From NCBI GenBank assembly GCA_025054875.1, contig JANWYS010000020.1:1-32222 (forward strand): 32,222 nucleotides of DNA. Direction: 5' to 3'. Position numbers and translations under genes: made by a program. Source of the DNA: Cytophagaceae bacterium. GTDB taxonomy: Bacteria; Bacteroidota; Bacteroidia; Cytophagales; Cytophagaceae. The notes under the pieces are model-generated. The model saw only the letters and a list, made by a program, of their open reading frames with translations, did not search any database and was not told where the DNA came from. This document shows, piece by piece, positions 25,436 to 32,222 of the stretch; the first letter of the stretch is position 1; each line of letters opens with the position of its first letter.

Positions 25436-26791
25436 ATGAACCAGGAACAAATATTCGAATACGTTTCCAAGCATCCTTCCGGCAAGGTAAAACTCGCTGT
25501 ATGTGATATAGACGGCGTATTACGGGGGAAATACATATCAGCCGAAAAATTTTTTTCTGTTGTAAATCATCCTCTCGGGTTTTGTGATGTTGTGTTCGGA
25601 TGGGACATGACAGACCTGGCTTACGACAATGTCTTAGTTACCGGTTGGCATACAGGTTATCCGGATGCTCAGGTAGTGCTTGACCTGAAAACTTTTCGTA
25701 TGATTCCCTGGGAGCAGGATATACCCTTTGTGTTAGGATGTTTTGTTGATAATCACAAGAATCCGGCACACTATTGTCCACGCCAGCTATTGATAAAAGT
25801 TATACAACGATTAGAAAGTGCCGGGTACACAGCGTTCTGTGCGCAGGAGTTTGAATGGTTTAATTTTCGGGAAACTGCAAAAACCATACAACAAAAAGAT
25901 TTTCGAAATTTAGAGCCGCTTACACCGGGCATGTTTGGCTATTCAGTGCTGCGCAGCACCATGGAAAATGCATATTTCACTGATTTGTTTGACCTGTTGA
26001 AAAAATTTAACATCCCCCTCGAAGGGCTGCATACGGAAACCGGGCCCGGAGTATATGAGGCTGCCATCGCATACAGCCCGGCACTGGAAGCTGCCGACAG
26101 AGCTACGCTATTCAAAACGGCAGTAAAAGAGATTGCCTACCAACATGGCATATTAGCTTCTTTCATGGCAAAATGGAACGAAAACCTCCCCGGATGCAGC
26201 GGGCACGTGCACCAAAGCCTTTGGGATAACCTTTCCCAAACCAATCTTTTTTATGATGAGCACAGTGAAAACTCAATGAGTTCTATAATGCAGCAGTACA
26301 TTGCGGGGCAGCTATATTGTATGCCTCACATTTTGCCCATGTATGCCCCTACAATAAACAGCTACAAACGTTTAGTAGAAGGCGCCTGGGCTCCTACTAC
26401 TATAACATGGGCGATAGATAATCGTACAGTGGCATTGAGGGCATTACCCGGTAGCGCTAAGAGCACCAGATTGGAAACACGAGTAGTAGGTTCAGATGCT
26501 AATCCCTATTTGGCCATGGCCGCATGCTTAGCTTCCGGACTATACGGTATACAACATCAACTCTCTCTGCAACAACCTACCTTAGGCAATGGATACCTTG
26601 ACCACACTCACGGACGCCTACCGAAAAATTTGATAGAAGCCACAATGCTCATGAAACAATCACCTGTTGCAAAAGAACTTTTTGGTGAATCATTCGTTGA
26701 ACATTTTTGCCTCACACGTGAGTGGGAATGGAAACAGTATAGCAAAGCCGTAACCGATTGGGAGTTGAGAAGATACTTTGAAATAATCTAA
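25436..26791 (+). CDS. Glutamine synthetase-family ligase
   Basis: A 451-residue enzyme of the GS catalytic superfamily, forming an amide or gamma-glutamyl bond with ATP. The metal and substrate residues are kept: QEFEWF (Glu138, Glu140), ETGPGVYE (Glu201, Glu208), GCSGHVHQS (253-261, with His257), NSYKRL (308-313), then IDNRTVALR and RLETRVVGSDANPYL. The N-terminal half begins with VCDIDGVLRGKYI, the beta-Grasp-type motif of the subfamily that includes gamma-glutamyl-polyamine and related synthetases. It lacks the adenylylation-site features of ordinary GSI, so a substrate other than ammonia is likely but unproven. It lies 98 bases after aconitase. Confidence 0.85.
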   Translation: MNQEQIFEYVSKHPSGKVKLAVCDIDGVLRGKYISAEKFFSVVNHPLGFCDVVFGWDMTDLAYDNVLVTGWHTGYPDAQVVLDLKTFRMIPWEQDIPFVLGCFVDNHKNPAHYCPRQLLIKVIQRLESAGYTAFCAQEFEWFNFRETAKTIQQKDFRNLEPLTPGMFGYSVLRSTMENAYFTDLFDLLKKFNIPLEGLHTETGPGVYEAAIAYSPALEAADRATLFKTAVKEIAYQHGILASFMAKWNENLPGCSGHVHQSLWDNLSQTNLFYDEHSENSMSSIMQQYIAGQLYCMPHILPMYAPTINSYKRLVEGAWAPTTITWAIDNRTVALRALPGSAKSTRLETRVVGSDANPYLAMAACLASGLYGIQHQLSLQQPTLGNGYLDHTHGRLPKNLIEATMLMKQSPVAKELFGESFVEHFCLTREWEWKQYSKAVTDWELRRYFEII

Positions 26792-26825
26792 CTCCGTAAA
26801 TCTCGACAGTTATCAAAACTAAAAA

Positions 26826-26990
26826 TTAACCCATTTTCTGTAATAGGAAATTTTTTTGACTCACAAAGCAATCAGAAGTCAATACTGATGAATCACTAGG
26901 CAACTGCGTATACCAATGCTACGCGTAGGGACAAGTCAGTTTTATGTAGGGCGCGCCCAAAAGAAAAAAACGTAAACTTTTTTCAGGATG
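26826..26990 (+). repeat. Family 1 repeat, copy D (decayed)
   Basis: The core GGGCGCGCCC at 26949-26958 and the following AAAAGAAAAAA match copy C directly after the core. The left end TTAACCC at 26826 resembles the copy B and family 2 termini. The arms between are poorly conserved, so this looks like an old copy. Confidence 0.45.
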
Positions 26991-27006
26991 AGGCAAAAAC
27001 ATTTCA

Positions 27007-27232
27007 ACACACTTTTGGGGATACTATCTAATATATATAATCAGGTATGAATTGTAGCGTCTGCGCTTATTCAGAGAATTCAAAACCATCAATAAAACTA
27101 TCTATGCGTATGTCAGTTGTCGGATCAGCCTTATAAACATTGCTTTAGATGTACGGAAATTTTCAGTTCTGAAATTTTATTTTATAAAAGCAGGTCAAGG
27201 AATAATATATACACACTTTTTGGGACAGTATC
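27007..27232 (+). repeat. Pair of 22-bp direct repeats
   Basis: Positions 27007-27028 and 27211-27232 share 19 of 22 bases, beginning ACACACTTTT and ending TATC. The reverse complement of a similar 19-base sequence lies at 402-420. Its form, GATACTGTCCCAAAAAGTG, resembles terminal repeats of IS256-type insertion sequences as I remember them, but no transposase remnant is present. Confidence 0.4.
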
Positions 27233-27275
27233 AATTTTGTATTTAATTTGAATTTGTGATATACCATTGGTTAAT

Positions 27276-27731
27276 ATGAAATTTATTTTTGATGCACTTA
27301 TACAAATACGCACCAATTGCTGGCGTGCAATAGAACATCTCAGTATAGAACAACTGCATAAAATTCCTCAAGGATGCAACAATAACATTGCTTGGAATTT
27401 GGGACATATGGTTACCTCACAGCAGTTACTTACATATGCCAAATGTAATTTGCCACTCTTGATTCCTGATGAATATTTGCCCCTGTTCCGCAAAGATACT
27501 TCTCCTAAAGATTGGGCAAAGCCGGCAGATATAGAAGAAATGAGAAGAATATTTGCTCATAGCAACGATATGTTTTATCGAGACTATGTAAGCAATAAAT
27601 TTCAAAACTATCAGGCATACACTACCTCATCGGGGCTTACGCTAAAACACATTGACGATGCACTGATATACAACTACGGACACGAAACTCTTCACTACGG
27701 TGTGATATTGATGCTCAGAAAATTAGTATAA
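27276..27731 (+). CDS. DinB-superfamily protein
   Basis: A 151-residue four-helix-bundle protein of the DinB/YfiT group. The three metal-binding histidines of the fold are visible: His44 (NLGHM), His136 and His140 (GHETLHYG). Members include thiol-transferases and proteins of unknown role; the substrate cannot be guessed. ATG at 27276 is chosen over a TTG nine bases upstream. The convergent plug gene begins 15 bases after its stop. Confidence 0.8.
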   Translation: MKFIFDALIQIRTNCWRAIEHLSIEQLHKIPQGCNNNIAWNLGHMVTSQQLLTYAKCNLPLLIPDEYLPLFRKDTSPKDWAKPADIEEMRRIFAHSNDMFYRDYVSNKFQNYQAYTTSSGLTLKHIDDALIYNYGHETLHYGVILMLRKLV

Positions 27732-27745
27732 GAGATCTTCAGACA

Positions 27746-29017
27746 TTAACGTTTCATATAATCCTTCACGGCATATCCAATGATGCGGTCGAAAAAATCT
27801 CCTGGTGCGCGGTAGTATACGATAAACTCATATACATTTTCCGTAATACTATGGGAACCTTCAAAATAAGTATAATCTACACGGTTGGTTCCTTGTGGGA
27901 GAAATGCGTAGGCATAGTTGTAATATCCCTGTTTGAGCAAAACCGTGCAAGTATACATTTTAGTTTCAGCATTATATTTCATCTCAAAAGTCTGGTCGAG
28001 TTGCCAGTCGCTTAGTGCGCCATATACGAACACTCTTCCATTTACAGGCCCCTTGGTATCGAGAGTGAAGGTGACGTTGCAATAATCCGGCTCAGTGGTA
28101 TAGTTGAGAGATTCATATTTTTGAGGTACATATTTTCCGTTAATATCAAAAGAGGTTACGAAAGGCTCACGTCCTCTGCTGAGATCGTAAGCCAACAATA
28201 CTTCGTTGCCTTCGTTGTGTATTTTAATGTCCAGCACATTCATTCCTTTTGCCTGTAAACTTCGCAAATCAAAAAACCTGAATTCATTTAAGCCGTCAAA
28301 CACATTTTCATTGTTGAAATATATGTACTCTAAGTTGCGTGCCGTTTCACGTACAAAACTTGGATAGAGGCCTGAGATTGTGGCGTTCCAATTATGATTT
28401 TGTCTGATCACTACTTTGAGCCTCTCGGCAGGGTTGATAACGTTGTATCTGTTGTAAGACAAGGTAAAATCGGCTTGTTGGCCATCGTTGCGGCGGTTTA
28501 CACTTACGGGAAATTTCATGTCATGATATATATCAACACCGGGTTCATACACTATAAGACGCCGGCTTAAGAGAAGATCTTCTTCATTGTTGTTTCGGAA
28601 AACAATGACGATGAAGTTGCCGCTGATTTTTATTTTGGGAAGAATGAAATGATAATGTACGTAAGGAACTTTGCCGTAAAAAGAAAGAGTATAATCTGTA
28701 ATTTGAAAATCGTTGTAGTCATCAAGATACATTATCGCATTTAAGTTGTTCAGTGTCCAATCATAATTACAGTTGTATATACGCACAGATAAATTTTCCG
28801 GCTGCTTCGTCAGGATGTCAAAACTCAGGGCCATCGGATAGGGAGCATTTACTATCTGCACTGCCGGTTGCAGCACATCTTTCAGATCATCATTATAAGG
28901 GTATAAAAACACTGATTTCACGTTGCTTTCATATACTCTGTCAATGGTTTGAAGTTCTTTTGCTGAAGTAAGAATATGCAGAAGCAGAAAGCCTGCCGTG
29001 CAGACGTTTTTTTTCAT
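27746..29017 (-). CDS. Type IX secretion system plug protein (DUF5103 family)
   Basis: A 423-residue periplasmic protein with a signal peptide (MKKNVCTAGFLLLHILTSAK). The two-part body matches the DUF5103 family: an N-terminal beta-sandwich with SVFLYP, LSFDIL, YNCNYDWTLNNLN and FRNNNEEDLLLSRR, and a C-terminal region with DINGKYVP, YGALSDWQL, LLKQGYYNYAYAF and the typical ending YTYFEGSHSITENVYEFIVYYR. In T9SS this protein closes the periplasmic side of the SprA translocon. Unlike in some genomes it is not next to other T9SS genes here; the DinB-like gene converges on it. Confidence 0.88.
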   Translation of the reverse strand: MKKNVCTAGFLLLHILTSAKELQTIDRVYESNVKSVFLYPYNDDLKDVLQPAVQIVNAPYPMALSFDILTKQPENLSVRIYNCNYDWTLNNLNAIMYLDDYNDFQITDYTLSFYGKVPYVHYHFILPKIKISGNFIVIVFRNNNEEDLLLSRRLIVYEPGVDIYHDMKFPVSVNRRNDGQQADFTLSYNRYNVINPAERLKVVIRQNHNWNATISGLYPSFVRETARNLEYIYFNNENVFDGLNEFRFFDLRSLQAKGMNVLDIKIHNEGNEVLLAYDLSRGREPFVTSFDINGKYVPQKYESLNYTTEPDYCNVTFTLDTKGPVNGRVFVYGALSDWQLDQTFEMKYNAETKMYTCTVLLKQGYYNYAYAFLPQGTNRVDYTYFEGSHSITENVYEFIVYYRAPGDFFDRIIGYAVKDYMKR

Positions 29018-29139
29018 AGGATACGATAACGCTTGATTTATTTTGAATATAAAAGTTAAATTTCCATATTTATGTTAAAAGCTAAACGTTAATGTTTTAA
29101 AATTTAGTGCAGAGTTACGGGTTCATTAATTACAGATTT

Positions 29140-29334
29140 ATGAAAGTTAAATTATTTATGCTTCCATTGTACTTGTTTGTACTTATTTCTTGCCGTAAAG
29201 AATATTCCTGCAAGTGCGGAAATGCCATCAACACATACAAGGATCGTCTTACTAAATCGCAGGCGAATGAATACAAAGAGAAATGCGAATCTCAACCCAA
29301 CTGTGAATTCATCAAAGGGAATGGTACAAAATAA
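29140..29334 (+). CDS. Small Cys-rich lipoprotein
   Basis: A 64-residue protein with a lipoprotein signal (LPLYLFVLISC, Cys18) and a mature part containing YSCKCG, KEKC and NC, so five cysteines including the lipid-bearing one. The pattern of a CxC followed by Lys-rich helix and KC resembles short Bacteroidota lipoproteins of unknown function. ATG at 29140 is preferred to a GTG 33 bases upstream. Its TAA directly abuts the stop of the convergent gene. Confidence 0.6.
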   Translation: MKVKLFMLPLYLFVLISCRKEYSCKCGNAINTYKDRLTKSQANEYKEKCESQPNCEFIKGNGTK

Positions 29335-29781
29335 TTATTTTTTTCGCACGAAGTATTCGTTTTCCATGTCCATGTATCCGTAGTTGAGCACCAGGCTGTC
29401 GCCATGCAATATCAAAAGAGCGGGAGCATTTTTATCGAGTTTAATATAGTTACGTTCGTTTTTTTCTGATATGGTGTAGTTTAGTTTTTTTTCCAACTGA
29501 CTATTTTTATAAAACTCTGCAATGTTGTTTTCCTTAAACCATACACTGCGTGTATATCCTTCCGTTTGCGGAGTCATAATATTTTTATTTCTGCCACAGC
29601 ACGAGGTTTTATACCAAATCCACTCTCCAAGCAAAGCAGGCACATTCCTCAATTCTTCAGAAACAATCGCATTGGTGTTTTTAGAGTCACGGCTGCTTGT
29701 GGTGTTATTAAGAGTTTGTTTGGGTTTGCAATAAATCATAGTGAGTAGAGTAGTGATGAAGACAATGTAAATTCTTGGCAT
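29335..29781 (-). CDS. Lipoprotein of unknown function, lipocalin-like size
   Basis: A 148-residue protein starting at MPRIYIVFITTLLTMIYC, whose Cys18 is in a lipobox-like context. An in-frame methionine 27 bases further upstream is less likely. The mature part has GEWIWYKTSCCG, TRSVWFKENNIAEFY and KLDKNAPALLILHGDSLVLNYG, giving a beta-rich small domain reminiscent of small extracytoplasmic lipocalin-like proteins; the fold is a guess. It converges exactly on the 64-residue lipoprotein gene, with the two stops adjacent. Confidence 0.6.
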   Translation of the reverse strand: MPRIYIVFITTLLTMIYCKPKQTLNNTTSSRDSKNTNAIVSEELRNVPALLGEWIWYKTSCCGRNKNIMTPQTEGYTRSVWFKENNIAEFYKNSQLEKKLNYTISEKNERNYIKLDKNAPALLILHGDSLVLNYGYMDMENEYFVRKK

Positions 29782-29891
29782 GATAGTTTTGGTTAAATTT
29801 GACTTCAAAATAAATACACCTGTTTACTATGTTAGTTAAACGAAATTTAATAATTTAACGTTAGTATTTTACGTTATTAAATAAAAGAATT

Positions 29892-30134
29892 ATGAAAAAA
29901 ATAGCATTGATATTCGTATTGGCTGCTATAGTCAGTTTAGGACACGTTTCAGCTTATACCTGTACAGACGTTAAGGGTATAGAAAAAGTAAAAGGCGATG
30001 GTGACGGAAAAAAGAAAAAGAAAAACTCCGGCAAGAAAGATTGCAGCAGTTCTGAAGCCAATAAAAAATCTTGCTGTCCATCGCAGCAAGGCCAGAAAAA
30101 CTGTGGCAGCAAAACAGAAGAGCAGCCAAAATAA
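29892..30134 (+). CDS. Small secreted Lys/Cys-rich protein
   Basis: An 80-residue protein with a clean signal peptide (MKKIALIFVLAAIVSLGHVSA). The mature 59 residues have 15 lysines and 5 cysteines and are mostly low complexity: GKKKKKNSGKKDC, then KKSCCPSQQ and KNCGSK. No domain is recognisable. Similar Lys- and Cys-rich exported peptides occur in Bacteroidota, sometimes linked to metal handling, but nothing here proves a role. A strong intrinsic terminator follows 19 bases after the stop, so it is a single-gene transcript. Confidence 0.65.
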   Translation: MKKIALIFVLAAIVSLGHVSAYTCTDVKGIEKVKGDGDGKKKKKNSGKKDCSSSEANKKSCCPSQQGQKNCGSKTEEQPK

Positions 30135-30153
30135 TTGTGGAAAAAAATGCTCA

Positions 30154-30183
30154 AAGTCCCGTCAGAAATCGGGACTTTTTTTA
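30154..30183 (+). terminator. Intrinsic terminator after the Lys/Cys-rich gene
   Basis: A perfect 8-bp stem, AAGTCCCG with CGGGACTT (30154-30161 and 30170-30177), around an 8-base loop and followed by seven Ts. A classic rho-independent terminator, the strongest in the window. It insulates thyA, 33 bases further on. Confidence 0.85.
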
Positions 30184-30215
30184 TTTATTGAAGGGTAAGT
30201 AAAACCAGGTTAGTT

Positions 30216-31010
30216 ATGATCCAGTATCATGAATTACTTTCACATATACTAAAAAATGGCATTAAAAAAAACGACCGCACAGGAACGGGCACCATTAGTG
30301 TGTTTGGTTATCAGATGCGTTTCAATCTTTCTGAAGGGTTTCCATTAGTTACTACCAAAAAAATACACTTAAAATCAGTAATACATGAGTTACTGTGGTT
30401 TTTAAAAGGCGATACAAATATTAGATATTTAAAGGAAAATGGCGTAAGTATTTGGGATGAATGGGCAGATGAGAACGGAAATCTTGGGCCCGTATATGGC
30501 TATCAATGGCGCTCCTGGCCTACTGCAGATGGCCGACATATAGACCAGATAACTCAAGTTATAGACCAGATAAAAAACAACCCCGATTCCAGAAGGCTCA
30601 TTGTAAGTGCATGGAATGTAGGCGAGATAGAGAAAATGAAACTTCCGCCATGTCATGCTTTTTTTCAGTTTTATGTTGCTGAAGGAAAATTGTCGTGCCA
30701 GCTGTATCAGCGTAGTGCTGATGTATTTTTAGGAGTTCCTTTTAACATCGCTTCGTATGCCTTGCTTACAATGATGGTAGCTCAAGTATGCGAACTGCAA
30801 CCTGGTGATTTTGTGCATACCTTAGGTGATGCACACCTTTACTTAAATCATGTAGAGCAAGCAAAACTTCAACTTAGCAGAGATTGTCGGCCTTTGCCTA
30901 CTATGAAAATTAATCCGGAAAGAAAATCTATATTTGATTTTGTATATGAAGATTTTACGCTGGAAAATTATAACCCTCATCCACACATCAAAGCGGAGGT
31001 GGCTGTATAA
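30216..31010 (+). CDS. thyA: Thymidylate synthase
   Basis: Methylates dUMP to dTMP with methylene-tetrahydrofolate. The 264 residues are the standard bacterial length. It has [16 protein letters not shown] (21-36), [12 protein letters not shown] (61-72), the paired SRRL (125-128), the catalytic [11 protein letters not shown] with Cys146 (144-154) and [23 protein letters not shown] (in 162-184). folA, which often follows thyA, is not here; the next gene converges after 8 bases, with no visible terminator between them. Confidence 0.97.
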   Translation: MIQYHELLSHILKNGIKKNDRTGTGTISVFGYQMRFNLSEGFPLVTTKKIHLKSVIHELLWFLKGDTNIRYLKENGVSIWDEWADENGNLGPVYGYQWRSWPTADGRHIDQITQVIDQIKNNPDSRRLIVSAWNVGEIEKMKLPPCHAFFQFYVAEGKLSCQLYQRSADVFLGVPFNIASYALLTMMVAQVCELQPGDFVHTLGDAHLYLNHVEQAKLQLSRDCRPLPTMKINPERKSIFDFVYEDFTLENYNPHPHIKAEVAV

Positions 31011-31018
31011 TGTGTAAG

Positions 31019-32222
31019 TCACCTTACTACCTGAAGCCACCCTTTATATCTGGCGTTTCCGCAACCTGTTTTGATGTGATAATAATATAAGCCATCGGAG
31101 AGGTTATCCGCTTTCCATGTGTTGTCGTAATTACTGTTTCTATATACAATGTCGCCCCAACGATTCACGACTTCTACTTCTGAGCCGGGTAATAGTCTGG
31201 CTACCCCAGTACCTTGTATGCTCCAATAATCATTTTTATTATCATCGTTTGGAGTGATTACATTAGGAATGATAAGCTCTTGTGAAGATGTGGCATGTAG
31301 CACAACAGTATCTTTCGGGGATTCGCACCCGGAATTTAATGCGTCTATGGCATACACATAATAAGTTGTTTTGGGGTCATCTTGTGTTATCGTGATTATA
31401 GCTTCATTGCCTGTTTTGTAGAAGCCATTGTCACTGCTCCATACATACATGTATTGTCCGGAACCGCCGGTGGCAGAGACCTGAAGTGTGCGTTGTGTTC
31501 CTGTACATACAGTATCCGTAGGGCCGGTAGCCGCTATTTGTATATCTGAAGCGCCATAGGTAATGGCCACATCGTCTATCAAGGGTCCTCCGCATCCATA
31601 GGCAGTCCATGTAAAAACGTTAAGACCTGAACTCAATCCTGTTACGGTTGTTTTAGGGTTGTTTGGATTGGCAAATGTGCCAGAACCGGACGTCACCGTC
31701 CACATGCCTGTTCCTCCGGATACAGGAGTAGCGTCCATATTCACTGTATTTACACATAAAACTCTGTCTGGTCCCGCATTGGGTGGGGATATGGGGGATT
31801 TTATGGTTACCGGTTTTGATACAGTGAGATTGCAGGCACCATACGTTTCAGTGAGATGTATGTTGCCTCCTGATGGGCCGGTATTTATAGTTATGCTATT
31901 ACCACTTTGAGCTACTATGCTGAGTGTTCCGGTTACCGACCATAAGTATGTACTGGTGGAAGAGCGATCAATAGTGGTAGTGTAAGTTATGCCCGTGGTG
32001 TTGGCACATGTATCATAGGAAACACCTGTCGTAGAAAATACAGGTGGGGTAAGGTTGTCAACATGTATGGTTACCTGCGAACTGTTGGAAGGACACGGTG
32101 CGTTTGATATTGTCCATTGCAGCACGAGGTCGCCGGCAACAAGGCCCGTTACAGCGGAGTTCGGATTATTAGGGTTAGCAATGTTGCCTGTTCCACTTAT
32201 CACTGACCATGTTCCGGTGCCA
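31019..32222 (-). CDS. Gliding-motility-type surface protein, 3' part (PKD-like repeats and CHU_C domain)
   Basis: Partial: about 400 C-terminal residues, open to the window edge, so the N-terminus lies beyond 32222. At least two related repeats are visible: GTGTWSVISGTGNIANPNNP at the edge and GGTGMWTVTSGSGTFANPNN, each followed by a SAVTGL or TTVTGL strand and a Trp-rich strand. This is the SprB/PKD-like adhesin repeat type. The last 90 or so residues contain VITPNDDNKNDYW, VEVVNRWGDIVYR and LSDGLYYYHI, the CHU_C (gliding-associated, type B) T9SS sorting domain. It is therefore probably exported by T9SS and attached at the surface. It converges on thyA. Confidence 0.88.
   Translation of the reverse strand, partial: GTGTWSVISGTGNIANPNNPNSAVTGLVAGDLVLQWTISNAPCPSNSSQVTIHVDNLTPPVFSTTGVSYDTCANTTGITYTTTIDRSSTSTYLWSVTGTLSIVAQSGNSITINTGPSGGNIHLTETYGACNLTVSKPVTIKSPISPPNAGPDRVLCVNTVNMDATPVSGGTGMWTVTSGSGTFANPNNPKTTVTGLSSGLNVFTWTAYGCGGPLIDDVAITYGASDIQIAATGPTDTVCTGTQRTLQVSATGGSGQYMYVWSSDNGFYKTGNEAIITITQDDPKTTYYVYAIDALNSGCESPKDTVVLHATSSQELIIPNVITPNDDNKNDYWSIQGTGVARLLPGSEVEVVNRWGDIVYRNSNYDNTWKADNLSDGLYYYHIKTGCGNARYKGWLQVVR

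Larger units (their letters stand above)
26792..27275. other. Repeat-rich gap upstream of the DinB-like gene (484 bp)
   Basis: The left part (26826-27000) has a family-type terminus TTAACCCATTTTCTGTAATA, a 13-base sequence shared with the nth/queG gap (26927-26939), a CTACGCGTAG palindrome (26919-26928), and the core GGGCGCGCCC (26949-26958) followed by the AT-rich arm AAAAGAAAAAA as in copy C. The right part has two 22-bp direct repeats (27007-27028 and 27211-27232). No gene is evident. Confidence 0.5.

Noticed and set aside
25616-25640. tRNA or riboswitch in the gaps
   Set aside because: I looked for cloverleaf-like or riboswitch-like patterns in every gap over 100 bases and saw none; this is a by-eye negative, not a covariance search.
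1-32222. Possible defence, toxin-antitoxin, phage or biosynthetic cluster
   Set aside because: Every long ORF was assigned to housekeeping, T9SS, envelope or repeat content. No nuclease-helicase pairs, toxin genes, integrases, restriction systems or CRISPR-like regularly spaced repeats were found.

Overview
The window is AT-rich chromosomal DNA from a member of the Bacteroidota with a type IX secretion (T9SS)/gliding lineage. Evidence: a GldJ-type lipoprotein, a T9SS plug protein (DUF5103 family), a truncated surface protein with a gliding-motility-associated C-terminal (CHU_C) domain, a DUF6377-type sensor, a DUF4175 coiled-coil protein and secreted beta-helix proteins typical of this phylum. 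No transposase, phage, CRISPR array, tRNA or rRNA gene was seen. The genus cannot be fixed from the sequence alone; a Chitinophagales- or Sphingobacteriales-like origin is plausible.

Layout. 1-439: an intergenic repeat block with the decayed tail of a coding sequence. 440-5143: two divergent units of secreted beta-helix proteins, one single-domain with a small companion gene, the other a tandem two-domain fusion. 5396-9842: DNA repair and tRNA modification (nth, queG, ruvB) and a lipoprotein-type sensor with TPR-like, transmembrane and HTH parts. 10168-17351: a giant coiled-coil membrane protein, an RsbW-like ATPase and mfd. 17352-19786: a second copy of the repeat block, then gldJ. 19787-26791: metabolism (acyl-CoA carboxylase beta subunit, aconitase, a glutamine-synthetase-like enzyme) plus a small outer-membrane barrel. 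27276-32222: DinB-like protein, T9SS plug, three short secreted or lipoprotein genes, thyA, and the 3' part of a PKD-like/CHU_C surface protein that runs off the window.

The genes are mostly housekeeping. Three of them (gldJ, plug, CHU_C protein) belong to one functional theme, T9SS export and surface display, although they are not one operon. mfd, ruvB and nth give a repair theme.

The least ordinary content is intergenic. At least two families of small, partly palindromic, non-coding repeats occupy nearly every long gap. Family 1 has a GGGCGCGCCC core (four copies, at 362, 17439, 21529 and 26949). Its arms come in an AT-rich type and a GC-rich REP-like type, and one copy at 21481-21583 is a near-complete palindrome with perfect 17-bp terminal inverted repeats. 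Family 2 (5221-5366, 19255-19384, 22701-22850) is about 130-150 bp with ends related to CATTTTATGCA/TGCATAAAATG. The ends of the two families resemble each other. These look like non-autonomous MITE- or REP-type elements in different stages of decay, and I rate them the best candidates for something undescribed. I found no compelling new protein-coding system.
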